44,061 nt of DNA, taken from Candidatus Poribacteria bacterium. GTDB taxonomy: Bacteria > Poribacteria > WGA-4E > WGA-3G. The position numbers and the translations under genes were made by a program. Each line of letters opens with the position of its first letter. Within the stretch, counting starts at the first letter, position 1. The DNA is taken from the NCBI GenBank assembly GCA_021295715.1, contig JAGWBV010000017.1, forward strand, positions 1 to 44,061, read 5' to 3'. This document shows positions 21,235 through 29,377 of this stretch, in pieces. The notes below the pieces were generated by a model. It did no database searches and was not told the DNA's origin. It saw nothing but the letters and a program-made list of their open reading frames with translations.

Positions 21235-22485
21235 TTAGAACCAAAATCGTGACATCAAAATAATCTGGTCTGTCCCCTGGAGTTGGCGTAGTGTGCCTTT
21301 GTCTTTAATGGTGTCGTCGGCATTGCGGTCAGCGTTGGCAAGGTTTACCCAATAAAAGAGGGAAATTGCCCCGTTTTCGATGAAATTGTACTGTGCACTG
21401 AGTGTGACCCGTTGGCTTGCATCTCCCTTAACCCTTCGATCTGGGTCAAACAGACCGTATCGACCGGCGAGGGTGAATTGGGGAAGAATACGATATTTTG
21501 CCCCGATGTAGTATCCTTTTGAATCAACTGCATCCGGTGTGAAAGAGGCTACCTCTCCGCTATTTCCAAAATTGAATTCACCCTCGATACTCACACCTGC
21601 GTAGGAAGCTGTGAGAAATGCACCGATGAGTCGTTCCCAGTCTTCGGTCGGTTTTTCAAGTATTGCGGACACTCCCGCTCGAATCGGTCCGAGTTGTGCA
21701 CCAAGGGTTCCGAGTCCGCCTTTCGCGACGGAGGTACTGGCATTAAAGAAAGCTGCATTGTAGAAAATCTTTCCAGCACTTCCACCGATTTCAACGCCGA
21801 CATCCCGTTTATTAGAACCAAGCCCATATCCTTCTCGGACAACGATGTTATGATCCTTCTGTTTGATAGCGAATGGCAGTCGAAATTGTCCAATTTTGAC
21901 ATAGAGGTGTTTTGGAATCGCATCTACCGTCGCAAATGCATTCATCGTTGTTCCTGCGTTATTGGAAAGGGTAAGCCGAACATGTTCAGAGGCTTCTGCG
22001 TTGAATGTTACTTCTGCTTGCATGAGCAGAAATCTGTCGACCGAAGAGTGGCATGAATTACATCCAGCGATCGCCCCACTCCCTTCGCTGCCTTCTTCAC
22101 TGACATGTGTTGTCTTGATAAAAGCGGTCTGGAAGTCAAGGGAAGTTGTGAGTCGCTTGACGACCTCCTTGACTTCTTCGGTCACGGCTTCCATATCGAA
22201 ATCTTCGGGGAATTCAAAATAGTTCTCTTCAAAAATTTCGCCGATCCGATTGCGGGGTCCACCACCCGCCGGATCGAGATGACAAAAGCTACACTCTTTC
22301 CCAAGTTCGGTTGCAAACTCAGGGCGTGCTTCTACAACGATTGGGAAAAAAAGACTGAGTGAGATACCAGAAACCATGAGCGCGAGCCATAGAAGCAACG
22401 GTGCCCCTCTGGATATATCCAACGGTCTTGGCAGTGGAGTGATATTACTCAGATATCTCACCCAGTCGTTGTCGTGTGAATTCAA
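21235..22485 (-). CDS. Outer-membrane porin-like protein with two N-terminal c-type heme sites
   Basis: A 416-residue envelope protein. It starts at a TTG (22485) seven nt after AAGGAG. A hydrophobic export signal (about 28-52) leads to a region with two heme-binding motifs: C65-S-F-C68-H69 and C142-N-S-C145-H146. From about residue 150 the sequence alternates like a beta-barrel (Q-A-E-V-T-F-N-A-E; L-Y-V-K-I-G-Q-F-R-L-P-F-A-I; Y-Y-I-G-A-K-Y-R; F-T-L-A-G-R-Y-G-L-F) and ends in the aromatic S-R-F-W-F expected of an outer-membrane barrel. A periplasm-facing diheme domain fused to a barrel suggests electron transfer across or at the outer membrane. It follows the P460-type lipoprotein gene by 17 nt. 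Confidence 0.8.
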   Translation of the reverse strand: MNSHDNDWVRYLSNITPLPRPLDISRGAPLLLWLALMVSGISLSLFFPIVVEARPEFATELGKECSFCHLDPAGGGPRNRIGEIFEENYFEFPEDFDMEAVTEEVKEVVKRLTTSLDFQTAFIKTTHVSEEGSEGSGAIAGCNSCHSSVDRFLLMQAEVTFNAEASEHVRLTLSNNAGTTMNAFATVDAIPKHLYVKIGQFRLPFAIKQKDHNIVVREGYGLGSNKRDVGVEIGGSAGKIFYNAAFFNASTSVAKGGLGTLGAQLGPIRAGVSAILEKPTEDWERLIGAFLTASYAGVSIEGEFNFGNSGEVASFTPDAVDSKGYYIGAKYRILPQFTLAGRYGLFDPDRRVKGDASQRVTLSAQYNFIENGAISLFYWVNLANADRNADDTIKDKGTLRQLQGTDQIILMSRFWF

Positions 22486-22502
22486 AAGATTCTCCTTATC
22501 TT

Positions 22503-23066
22503 TTACTCAAGTTCAGTGAAAACGTAATCGATGTCTTCGACTTGGGCATGGCATCCCCAACAGATACGCCCTTGAAATTTGAGGCTGAACTCAGTGTCTG
22601 GCGCGTCTCGAAGGTATTCAGTGAACTCCCAATCATTGTGATCGGGGTCAGTGCCTGCCTTTTTCCGCATAATTGCGATAAGCCCGATATAATCCTTACC
22701 TGGACGAGTTGCATCTTTTACGACGATACTTCCATCCGGATATGGGAACTGCTGGGTCCCGTTCGGTGCAATGGTGTCTCGTGTTTGATTAACGTAAACG
22801 TTTTTTGTCCCGTTGTGTGGGTCACCGCCACCCTGCGGAGGGATAGGTTCTGCGTTCAATTTAAGCCATTGTGTGTAACCTGCCACATCATCGGGCAAAC
22901 CGGGGAGTGCTACTACCGGTTCTTCGGGGTGGGTAGATTCTTCCCAATTCGTGGTTTCTTCTTCGGATTGTTCAATGATTTCTTCGAGTTGTTTTTCGCT
23001 GGCACAGGCGGTGAAGAGTAGTGTTATCGCCAGTAGAGCCAGTAGGTTTCGTGTGTACATTTTCAT
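22503..23066 (-). CDS. Cytochrome P460-domain lipoprotein
   Basis: A 187-residue lipoprotein: signal peptide M-K-M-Y-T-R, hydrophobic core, lipobox L-F-T-A-C21. After an acidic linker (25-50) the rest resembles the cytochrome P460/c'-beta domain: Y-T-Q-W-L-K-L-N, P-H-N-G-T-K-N-V-Y-V-N, F-P-Y-P-D-G-S-I-V-V-K-D, I-A-I-M-R-K-K and a single heme site C169-W-G-C172-H173 near the end. P460 proteins oxidise hydroxylamine or bind NO, but many family members are uncharacterised; the cross-linking Lys cannot be assigned here. The start ATG 23066 follows GAGGAAC. With the diheme-porin gene 17 nt downstream it forms an evident electron-transfer pair. Confidence 0.8.
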   Translation of the reverse strand: MKMYTRNLLALLAITLLFTACASEKQLEEIIEQSEEETTNWEESTHPEEPVVALPGLPDDVAGYTQWLKLNAEPIPPQGGGDPHNGTKNVYVNQTRDTIAPNGTQQFPYPDGSIVVKDATRPGKDYIGLIAIMRKKAGTDPDHNDWEFTEYLRDAPDTEFSLKFQGRICWGCHAQVEDIDYVFTELE

Positions 23067-23235
23067 GATAAGTTCCTCATTTTATGAAGTTTTTATGAAG
23101 TATAGATGCGTTTTTATTTCGTTGGTGAGGTCTCTTAAGGAGACACCCTATCAAACACCTCACCTTTTCCAACTTAATTTTTTAAGGTTATGTTTTTAAT
23201 AGTTGAAAGAAAAACGTATCTTAACGATACAATTT

Positions 23236-23264
23236 AGTATACAAGAAAATGATGGAAAGTTCAA
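23236..23264 (-). promoter_or_regulatory. Promoter of the P460 / diheme-porin genes
   Basis: On the minus strand: TTGAAC (23264-23259), 17-nt spacer, TATACT (23241-23236). It leaves a leader of about 160 nt containing the composite stem described for this gap. Confidence 0.6.
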
Positions 23265-23380
23265 GGGAATCATCACGCCCTGACACATCGCGCTCTTTTT
23301 TGGAAACCTATCCCCTAAAAAGATATGATGTCTCAGCATATTTTTTTTCTATTGTTGTGGGTGTTGATACGAATTTTCGG

Positions 23381-23410
23381 TTGCCTTTTTACTTGTCGTT
23401 ATTGTATTAT
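23381..23410 (+). promoter_or_regulatory. Possible promoter of ftsY
   Basis: TTGCCT (23381-23386), 18-nt spacer, TATTAT (23405-23410), about 65 nt before the ftsY start. A moderate match only. Confidence 0.35.
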
Positions 23411-23478
23411 AGGTAAGAGACGGGCAAGGTTTCTGCTGAAAGTTAAAGACACAAAATAAGGAGAGAAAAAGAAAGATA

Positions 23479-24471
23479 ATGCTCAGAAATTTGTTCAAAG
23501 GTAGTGATAAAAGCCACGATGAATCCGATGCGGTAGATGAACAGAGGAACTGGTTTGATCGGCTCAAATCGGGGTTAACGAAAACCCGGGACCAGTTCCT
23601 GTCCCAATTATCAGGAATCCTGCGGGTTGGAAGAAGAATTGACGAGGATTTGATGGAAGAAATCGAGGAGATTTTAATCCAGTCAGATGTAGGCGTTGAT
23701 ACCACCTTGACTTTAATGGATAACGTCAGAGAAAGGGTGAAGTCAGAGGGGTTAAGCGATTCTTCAGAGTTGGCATCCGTCCTAAAATCGGAAATTCTCA
23801 ATTTGCTTGGAGAGGATATACCGTTGGAAATTAAGGATGAGAAACCGTATACGATTTTAGTATTGGGTGTGAACGGTGCGGGCAAAACGACGACGATTGG
23901 CAAACTTGCCAGGCGCTTTACTACGAATGGGCACAGCGTGCTTGTTGCCGCGGGTGATACGTTCCGTGCAGCAGCGGAAGATCAACTTGGTATTTGGTGT
24001 GAACGTGCTGGTGCAGAACTTATTCGAGGCGGCGAAAATGCTGAACCCGCCTCTGTCATTTTCGATGCAATTCACGCGGCGAAGCATCGCGATGCGGATG
24101 TACTCATTGTAGACACTGCTGGCAGACTACATACCAAAAAACCGCTGATGGATGAATTGTCGAAGATTGGACGTGTGATGGGACGAGCGCACATCGGTGC
24201 CCCGCATGAGGTACTGCTTGTCGTTGATGGGACGGTTGGTCAAAATGCCCTAATGCAGGCGAAAATTTTTAATGATGCGGTGCCAATTACAGGGGTAGTC
24301 GTTACAAAACTTGATGGCACTGCGAAAGGGGGGATCGTCATTGCGGTGAATTCGGAAATCGGCGCGCCTGTCAAACTCATCGGTATTGGTGAGAAACTCG
24401 ACGATTTGCGGGATTTCGCAGGTGCGGATTTCGTTGAAGCACTCTTCGCAGATGAAACAGCAGACGCTTAA
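23479..24471 (+). CDS. ftsY: Signal recognition particle receptor FtsY
   Basis: A 330-residue SRP-type GTPase that docks SRP-ribosome complexes at the SecYEG membrane site. The start ATG 23479 follows AAGGAG. Residues 1-25 are short and charged, so the acidic A domain of E. coli FtsY is nearly absent. The N domain (about 25-115) is helical. The G domain has G-V-N-G-A-G-K-T-T (130-138), D-T-F-R-A-A-A, D-T-A-G-R (near 212) and T-K-L-D-G-T-A-K-G-G (near 276), and ends with the I-G-I-G-E-K-L-D-D-L closing loop. The T-D-F or D-T-F-R-A-A-A form with FtsY-type G-E-K-L-D-D-L-R-D-F favours FtsY over Ffh, and the M domain of Ffh is absent. No obvious operon partners. Confidence 0.95.
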   Translation: MLRNLFKGSDKSHDESDAVDEQRNWFDRLKSGLTKTRDQFLSQLSGILRVGRRIDEDLMEEIEEILIQSDVGVDTTLTLMDNVRERVKSEGLSDSSELASVLKSEILNLLGEDIPLEIKDEKPYTILVLGVNGAGKTTTIGKLARRFTTNGHSVLVAAGDTFRAAAEDQLGIWCERAGAELIRGGENAEPASVIFDAIHAAKHRDADVLIVDTAGRLHTKKPLMDELSKIGRVMGRAHIGAPHEVLLVVDGTVGQNALMQAKIFNDAVPITGVVVTKLDGTAKGGIVIAVNSEIGAPVKLIGIGEKLDDLRDFAGADFVEALFADETADA

Positions 24472-24577
24472 AATATGTCGAATACTGTCGTCCACATGAG
24501 GGTGTTTTGAAACCTTTTGCCTTACCTACATCGTAAAGGTATGCACGCTGGATAAGCGCGCATCCCTTTGTTTGTTC

Positions 24578-25192
24578 TTAGGTGTCTGTTTCTCGCAGGT
24601 AAGGACTGAGGTGTTTTCGAAGATTACGATGCGCATGGAGCAGGTGGGCTTTGACTGTTCCATCGGATCGTCCAACGGTAGCCGCAATATCTTTAAGCGA
24701 TAACCCGTCCCAATGTCGTAAAATAAAGATTTGCCGCTGTTTTGGCGGTAGCCGACGGACTGCTTTCCGAATATGGGCTCTCAACTCCTTATTTTCGATT
24801 GCTTTTGCTGGGGATTCTGAGCGCGGATCTGGGATATTGGACATCGGCAGTTCCTCGGATTCGTCGATATCGTACAAGAGTACTTCCGATCTCGCTTTTT
24901 TCCGTAGGAAATCGATACAGAGATTCACCGTGATTCGGTAAAGCCAACTGTAAAACTGACACTGGCTCTTGAAATCGCCTAATCCTTGATATGCGCGTAT
25001 AAAAGCGTCTTGTGTCAGGTCCGATGCGTCTTCAGGGTTTGGGACGAAGCGTTGTACCAAACGATAGGTGCGTTTTTGGTAGCGGGTAAAGAGCATATCA
25101 AATGCGGCGGTGTCGCCTTGTTGAAATCGCTCAATTAGTTCAACATCCTCGTTACATTCTGGAGGGATGCTTTCTGGGCTTTGGGATTGCAT
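24578..25192 (-). CDS. ECF-type RNA polymerase sigma factor
   Basis: A 204-residue sigma-70-family factor of the ECF type. Region 2 spans about 25-95 (A-F-D-M-L-F-T-R-Y, D-L-T-Q-D-A-F-I-R-A-Y, F-Y-S-W-L-Y-R-I-T-V-N), and region 4 about 135-190 (L-P-P-K-Q-R-Q-I-F-I-L-R-H-W-D-G-L-S-L-K-D-I-A). The start ATG 25192 follows AGAGGAG. No anti-sigma factor with a membrane helix or zinc-finger lies next to it in the window. It is clearly related to the second ECF factor at 42973-43602, which shares the same layout and several exact blocks. Target promoters are unknown. Confidence 0.93.
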   Translation of the reverse strand: MQSQSPESIPPECNEDVELIERFQQGDTAAFDMLFTRYQKRTYRLVQRFVPNPEDASDLTQDAFIRAYQGLGDFKSQCQFYSWLYRITVNLCIDFLRKKARSEVLLYDIDESEELPMSNIPDPRSESPAKAIENKELRAHIRKAVRRLPPKQRQIFILRHWDGLSLKDIAATVGRSDGTVKAHLLHAHRNLRKHLSPYLRETDT

Positions 25193-25309
25193 TTTCTCCT
25201 CTGAGCGTCATTGACCGGGAAAGTGGTTTCTATGCTTTCAGCGAAGTCTGCTATACAAACGTCGCTAAACCGTCATCAGAAACGCAAATGGTCATTGACA
25301 AAATGGAAA

Positions 25310-26188
25310 TCACTGATTCGTTTGTTTATGGACACTGCGAAACCAACGTTTATATCTCTGACTGTCTTGAACCATCTGTTGTAGGACGATTAAGTCCTCG
25401 TCTTCTTCGGTATTGGAATTCGTCTCGAGCAACGATAACAATTCTTCATAGACGAGGGTATCTTCGTGGATGAGTGATGAGAGGAGTCTCTCGAAATTCT
25501 CACCATGTCCAAGCATTGCCAACAGTTGGTTCGTATGGCGTATCTCCTCAGACGCAGCTTGGTTCAAGTACGCTGCGAGTTCATGTTCATTGCGTTTTTC
25601 GGCGATTTGTGCGAGAATCAAACGCATCCCGACAAGTTTGAGTTTTGCTTGTGCAAGTTCATCCAGATCGGCTTCAAACCGTTTTTGTAGATGGTCTGCG
25701 TCTCGTGGGTGTAACTGTGAATAACTTGGCCACACCGGCTTCGCCATCACCTGTTTCAACCGTTTTAGGCTTTCAATCAGGTTTTCTTGCTCTTGTGGGG
25801 ATAATTGTCCAAAAGTGCTTTCCCAAAAGTTTGTCGCGTGTGCGACACCCTCTCGGAAAAGTTGTTCAGACTGTGGCGTGAGTCTAATCCGCGCACGTCT
25901 CCGATCCTCATCACATTTACGACGGACGACCCAACCGTGCCGTTCAAGACGACTGACTAAGGCGGATGTTGTATTATGGGCAAGACCCAAGTGCTCGCCG
26001 AGTTCACTCACTGACATACCAGCCTCACGCCCATACCAATGAAGATGTTGGAGAGCGTTAAACTGGACAATCGTCAGCCGATTCGGGACGACTTCCTGAA
26101 TAAACCTGGATTTGACGGCCGCTTGTGCATGACGCATCACACGCATCACGACATCAATTTCATTATGGAATTCCTGGTCTTTAGACAT
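25310..26188 (-). CDS. MarR-family regulator fused to a ferritin-like helical domain
   Basis: A 292-residue protein, roughly twice the usual MarR length. Residues about 1-150 are a MarR winged helix: L-T-I-V-Q-F-N-A-L-Q, S-V-S-E-L-G-E-H-L-G-L, N-T-T-S-A-L-V-S-R-L-E-R-H-G-W-V and the wing D-E-D-R-R-R-A-R-I-R-L-T. Residues about 175-285 are helical and resemble a ferritin/rubrerythrin-type bundle: a helix with E and H (I-A-E-K-R-N-E-H-E-L), then an E-E-I-R-H motif, then E-D-T-L-V-Y-E-E-L-L. The second ExxH of a diiron site is not evident, so metal binding is uncertain. There is no clear Shine-Dalgarno site before ATG 26188. A consensus promoter and a dyad upstream suggest self-regulation. Confidence 0.75.
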   Translation of the reverse strand: MSKDQEFHNEIDVVMRVMRHAQAAVKSRFIQEVVPNRLTIVQFNALQHLHWYGREAGMSVSELGEHLGLAHNTTSALVSRLERHGWVVRRKCDEDRRRARIRLTPQSEQLFREGVAHATNFWESTFGQLSPQEQENLIESLKRLKQVMAKPVWPSYSQLHPRDADHLQKRFEADLDELAQAKLKLVGMRLILAQIAEKRNEHELAAYLNQAASEEIRHTNQLLAMLGHGENFERLLSSLIHEDTLVYEELLSLLETNSNTEEDEDLIVLQQMVQDSQRYKRWFRSVHKQTNQ

Positions 26189-26285
26189 TTTTTGGCGGTA
26201 CTTTCAAGCCAAACTTACTGTTGAGTGAAGGTCGGCGGTGTAGGGTGTTGCTTTCAAGCCCCTGTTAAATCACAAAAAGTTATTA

Positions 26286-26301
26286 TATCCTATATTGGAT
26301 A
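26286..26301. promoter_or_regulatory. Candidate operator (dyad) of the MarR-type regulator
   Basis: TATCC-N6-GGATA, an inverted repeat about 20-35 nt downstream of the predicted transcription start of the MarR gene. Position and size suit a MarR dimer acting as a roadblock, but no binding evidence exists. Two CTTTCAAGCC direct repeats (26201-26210, 26251-26260) lie further into the leader. Confidence 0.35.
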
Positions 26302-26327
26302 CATTTTCCGTCGTATGCGATGAAATA

Positions 26328-26356
26328 ATTATACACCGACTTTCTCCAGATGTCAA
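26328..26356 (-). promoter_or_regulatory. Consensus sigma-70 promoter of the MarR-type gene
   Basis: On the minus strand: TTGACA (26356-26351), exactly 17 nt, TATAAT (26333-26328). Both hexamers match the consensus perfectly. The leader to ATG 26188 is about 130 nt. Confidence 0.8.
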
Positions 26357-26451
26357 GTTAAACCGCAAAGAAATAGTAAACTTCAGTGTTTTTTCATCTA
26401 AACTCGGGATTTTTGCTAAAATTCTCTGCATTTTTCACAAAATTAGCAGTT

Positions 26452-28230
26452 TTAGTTACTGCCGACGAGACGCTGTGCCTTCATTTTCCGCTTTCGTTTC
26501 GATTTCGACTTAGGTTTCGGTGCGTTAGTTTGGGTGTGTTGCGTTTCTTGGTTATTTTGGGTCGGTTGATTCACTTGAGATGCTGTCGGAAGCACGCCAT
26601 CGCGATGATCGTGATCGCGTGACTTCCGAAGTTGCTGCTGTGCCGCGTACTCGGCATAGTTGCCTTTGAAAAGTTCCGCAGTCCCACCGGGTTTACCGTC
26701 AAAAATTAACAATTTTGTTGCGAGGTTGTTTAGCAAATACCGATCATGAGAAATGATAAAAAGCGTTGCTGGGTATTCCGCCAGTGCTGCTTCCAATGCC
26801 TCACGTGCTGGGATGTCGAGATGGTTCGTTGGTTCATCAAGAAGTAGAACATTCGCATTCGCTAATAGCAACTTCGCGAGTAGTACGCGACTCTGCTCTC
26901 CTCCGCTTAGGTTCCCGATCCTTTTGAACACATCATCACCTGAAAATAGAAACTTACTCAAGAAACTACGTATTTCGCCTTGTGTATGCTTTGGTCGGAG
27001 TGCAGAGATTTCGTCAATAATTTCGTTGTCCGGGTTAAGTCCCTCTAATTCTTGTGCATAGTACCCAAATTTGAGCGTAGGACCTACCCACATTTCCCCC
27101 TCGGTTGGTGTTTCATCACCTAACATCATTCGGAAGAACGTTGTTTTTCCGGTGCCGTTTGCCCCGATAATTCCGATAACATCGCGACGGTATACCTCAC
27201 AATTCAAATCCGCGAAAATGACCTTGTCACCAAATGCTTTGCCAACATTTTGGCATCGGAGGATGTCATTTCCACCACGAGTTTCCGGCGTGAAACTGAG
27301 GCTGAGAGTGGCCGCATCGGATTTCGGTTTTTCGACCCTTTCCAAACGGTTCAGTTTTTTCTGTCTACCTTGTGCCTCTCGTGTGCGTTGCCCCGCCATG
27401 TTGCGGCGAATAAAGTCCTCTTCGTGTTCAATGAACGCCCGTTGTTTTTTGAATGATCGTTCTGCGACTAATTGTTCAACCCTTTTTGTTTCGACGTACT
27501 TGGAGTAGTTTCCACGATAAATTTTTATCTGGTGTTCTTCGAGTTCCCAAACCTTGCGGACGACCTTATCTAAGAAGTACCGATCGTGTGAGACAACGAG
27601 GACTGCTCCGTTGTATTCGACGTTGAGATAGTTTTCGAGCCACTCAATCCCGTTGATGTCAAGATGATTCGTGGGTTCGTCAAAAAGTAGTATATCTGGC
27701 TTTTCGAGGAGTAGTTTCGCGAGTGTTGCTCGGCTTTTCTGTCCACCACTGAGGACACCAATCGGGAGATTGAAGTCCAGTTCACTAAAACCTAAGCCGC
27801 CGAGGATACGATTAATCTCGTGTTCATAATCGTAACCGCCAAGTCGTTCGTGCTGTTCTTGAATCCGAGCGTAAGATGCTAAAAGGTTTGGTGCTTCTTC
27901 TGTTTCCATCTCCTCTGCGAGTAGAAGCATCTTGTCTTCAAGTGCCCGCCGTTTTTCAAAAACTTTGAGCATCTCTTGTCTTAAAGTGCAGTCACGTGCG
28001 AGATCCGGTTCTTGACTGAGGTAGCCGATACGCAGTCCCTTCGCGGAAATAACTTTCCCTTTAAAATTAGCAAGCAAACCGTTTATAATTTTAAGTAACG
28101 TTGTTTTTCCGGTTCCGTTACGGCCAATTAATCCGAGTCGATCTCCATGCTCAATTGAAACCGAAATATCGTCGAGGATCAGGTCTGGATCGTACAATTT
28201 GGTGACGTTTTCTAATCGTATTAAAGACAT
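26452..28230 (-). CDS. ABC-F family ATPase (Uup/EttA-type translation or resistance factor)
   Basis: A 592-residue soluble protein with two ABC ATPase domains in one chain and no membrane helices, as in ABC-F factors that act at the ribosomal E site. Domain 1 has G-R-N-G-T-G-K-T-T near residue 37 and L-S-G-G-Q-K-S-R, followed by D-E-P-T-N-H-L-D. An arginine/lysine-rich linker (about 240-305, F-I-R-R-N-M-A-G-Q-R-T-R-E-A-Q-G-R) corresponds to the P-site tRNA interaction motif. Domain 2 has G-A-N-G-T-G-K-T-T, L-S-G-G-E-Q-S-R and D-E-P-T-N-H-L-D. The tail (from about 530) is low-complexity, Q/T- then K/R-rich. Subgroup assignment is not possible by eye. The ATG 28230 follows the conserved AAGG-N12 leader and a dispersed repeat copy. 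Confidence 0.93.
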   Translation of the reverse strand: MSLIRLENVTKLYDPDLILDDISVSIEHGDRLGLIGRNGTGKTTLLKIINGLLANFKGKVISAKGLRIGYLSQEPDLARDCTLRQEMLKVFEKRRALEDKMLLLAEEMETEEAPNLLASYARIQEQHERLGGYDYEHEINRILGGLGFSELDFNLPIGVLSGGQKSRATLAKLLLEKPDILLFDEPTNHLDINGIEWLENYLNVEYNGAVLVVSHDRYFLDKVVRKVWELEEHQIKIYRGNYSKYVETKRVEQLVAERSFKKQRAFIEHEEDFIRRNMAGQRTREAQGRQKKLNRLERVEKPKSDAATLSLSFTPETRGGNDILRCQNVGKAFGDKVIFADLNCEVYRRDVIGIIGANGTGKTTFFRMMLGDETPTEGEMWVGPTLKFGYYAQELEGLNPDNEIIDEISALRPKHTQGEIRSFLSKFLFSGDDVFKRIGNLSGGEQSRVLLAKLLLANANVLLLDEPTNHLDIPAREALEAALAEYPATLFIISHDRYLLNNLATKLLIFDGKPGGTAELFKGNYAEYAAQQQLRKSRDHDHRDGVLPTASQVNQPTQNNQETQHTQTNAPKPKSKSKRKRKMKAQRLVGSN

Positions 28231-28246
28231 GTTTTAATTTTACCTT
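28228..28246 (-). promoter_or_regulatory. Conserved start-site leader motif (ABC-F gene)
   Basis: The minus strand reads AAGGTAAAATTAAAACATG, preceded by CTCCGC. The 12-nt spacing and the in-frame TAA two codons before the start match the other copies. Confidence 0.7.
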
Positions 28247-28292
28247 GCGGAGAAACGAGGTGCGTTAGGACTTTGAAGCACGTTTCTCAAAT

Positions 28293-28361
28293 CCACCCTC
28301 CAAATGTAAAGCAAAGACAAATTATGCCATTTAAGGAGACCTAATTTCATTACGGGCTACG
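28293..28361 (-). repeat. Dispersed leader repeat, long form with altered left arm (copy B)
   Basis: On the minus strand it runs GTAGCCCGTAATGAAATTA, then TCTCCTTAAATGGCATAATT, then TGTCTTTGCTTTACATTTGG and AGGGTGG. It matches the copies at 39940 and 41281, except that the left arm of the palindrome (ATTATGCC) is replaced by ATTAGGTCTCC. Confidence 0.75.
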
Positions 28362-28397
28362 GTTTTGGATTGCATCTCTAACACCTATAACCAACTG

Positions 28398-29357
28398 CTA
28401 TGAAGCCGAAGCTCCTACCTTTAGGTAGTGGGTGGTATCACGAAGTTTAAATTGAGCACTACGGGTAATCATTTCCTGATATGTATTGGCGCGATGTGGG
28501 TCTGGACGACGGATATTAAATTGCCTGAATCGCCAGAAAGCTATGGAGAGGGCGGCATAGTGAACAAAACAATCTAAACACTGCCGCTCATTTTCTGTCA
28601 ACGGACGCAAGGCATTGTAAGCGTCTAAAAATCGCTGGGCAGCTTCAAGATTTAGTTGATTCTCTGGTGTGTAACAACAACCAATAAGCGTCATTCCAAC
28701 ATCGATCAGTAATGTGTCATAACATCCTTCCTCAAAATCGAGAATCGCAACCATCTGATCGCCGTCGAAAAGGGCATTATCCAAAAAAAGGTCTCCGTGT
28801 AGAAGCCCCATCGGGAGTGGCGCGTTGAGTTGTGGTTCCATCGACTCCAATTGCGATTTCAACGATTCAACGAAAGGATGCGTGGCGAATGGCGTGCCGT
28901 GGATCTCCTCGAAAAAGGGGATCATTTGTGAAATCCCCATTGCGAAACGGGGCAGCCCGGCGATTGGTGGAGTGCAATGCAGTTTTGCCAACGCCTCACC
29001 GAGTTGTGCCAACGTCCCTGGTGAGGATTCTGGTTGTTCCCCTTGCAGGAACGGATAAAGCATCACACTGCCGAATGTCTCCTGTGTGAGGTGTTTCTGG
29101 TCTTTCGTTGGAATGGGATATACCGTCGGATACGCATGTTGGTGGAGATGTTGCAACAGCGTAATTTGCATGTTGAGTTCTATCGAATCTTTTTCATCAC
29201 AGATTTTAAGCAGAAATTCCCCGTCTGTGGTCGTCAGTTTAAAGTTGCTGTTCCCAAATCCGCCGGGAATCTCCTCGAGTTTCAGTGCCGTGCCAATCAG
29301 ATATTGTGAAACGATGCGGTCGAGTTCTGTAGGTGAAAGGGTTGTGTAGCGTGCCAT
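28398..29357 (-). CDS. Aminoglycoside-phosphotransferase-fold kinase, homoserine kinase (ThrB type II)-like
   Basis: A 319-residue kinase of the APH fold. The N-lobe has G-G-F-G-N-S-N-F-K-L (nucleotide loop) and E-F-L-L-K-I-C-D-E with the conserved Lys. The C-lobe has the catalytic L-L-H-G-D-L-F-L-D-N-A-L-F and the metal-binding A-I-L-D-F-E-E-G. The spacing and the D-L-F-x-D-N-x-L-F wording resemble type II homoserine kinases, which phosphorylate homoserine in threonine synthesis; choline or methylthioribose kinases are alternatives. No other threonine genes lie nearby, so the substrate remains open. No strong Shine-Dalgarno site is visible before ATG 29357. The TPR lipoprotein gene lies 20 nt upstream on the same strand. 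Confidence 0.75.
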   Translation of the reverse strand: MARYTTLSPTELDRIVSQYLIGTALKLEEIPGGFGNSNFKLTTTDGEFLLKICDEKDSIELNMQITLLQHLHQHAYPTVYPIPTKDQKHLTQETFGSVMLYPFLQGEQPESSPGTLAQLGEALAKLHCTPPIAGLPRFAMGISQMIPFFEEIHGTPFATHPFVESLKSQLESMEPQLNAPLPMGLLHGDLFLDNALFDGDQMVAILDFEEGCYDTLLIDVGMTLIGCCYTPENQLNLEAAQRFLDAYNALRPLTENERQCLDCFVHYAALSIAFWRFRQFNIRRPDPHRANTYQEMITRSAQFKLRDTTHYLKVGASAS

Positions 29358-29377
29358 ATTTTGTCGCTGAGGTCTTG

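Larger units (their letters stand above)
23067..23478. other. Divergent intergenic region with two promoters and a structured leader
   Basis: A 412-bp gap between the P460 gene and ftsY. The minus-strand leader contains a composite stem: GGTGAG pairs with CTCACC (between 23125 and 23164) and stacks on an inner GTCTC-CTTAA-GAGAC hairpin. Two direct TTTTATGAAGT repeats lie just upstream of the P460 start (about 23089-23111). No coding region is evident. Confidence 0.55.

Noticed and set aside
23479-24471. Ffh (SRP54) rather than FtsY
   Set aside because: The methionine-rich M domain is absent, the protein ends with the G domain, and the final motif fits FtsY.
24510-24570. A terminator after ftsY (TGCACGCT...AGCGCGCA)
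   Set aside because: The stem has a mismatch, is short and lacks a T-run of useful length; not strong enough to call.
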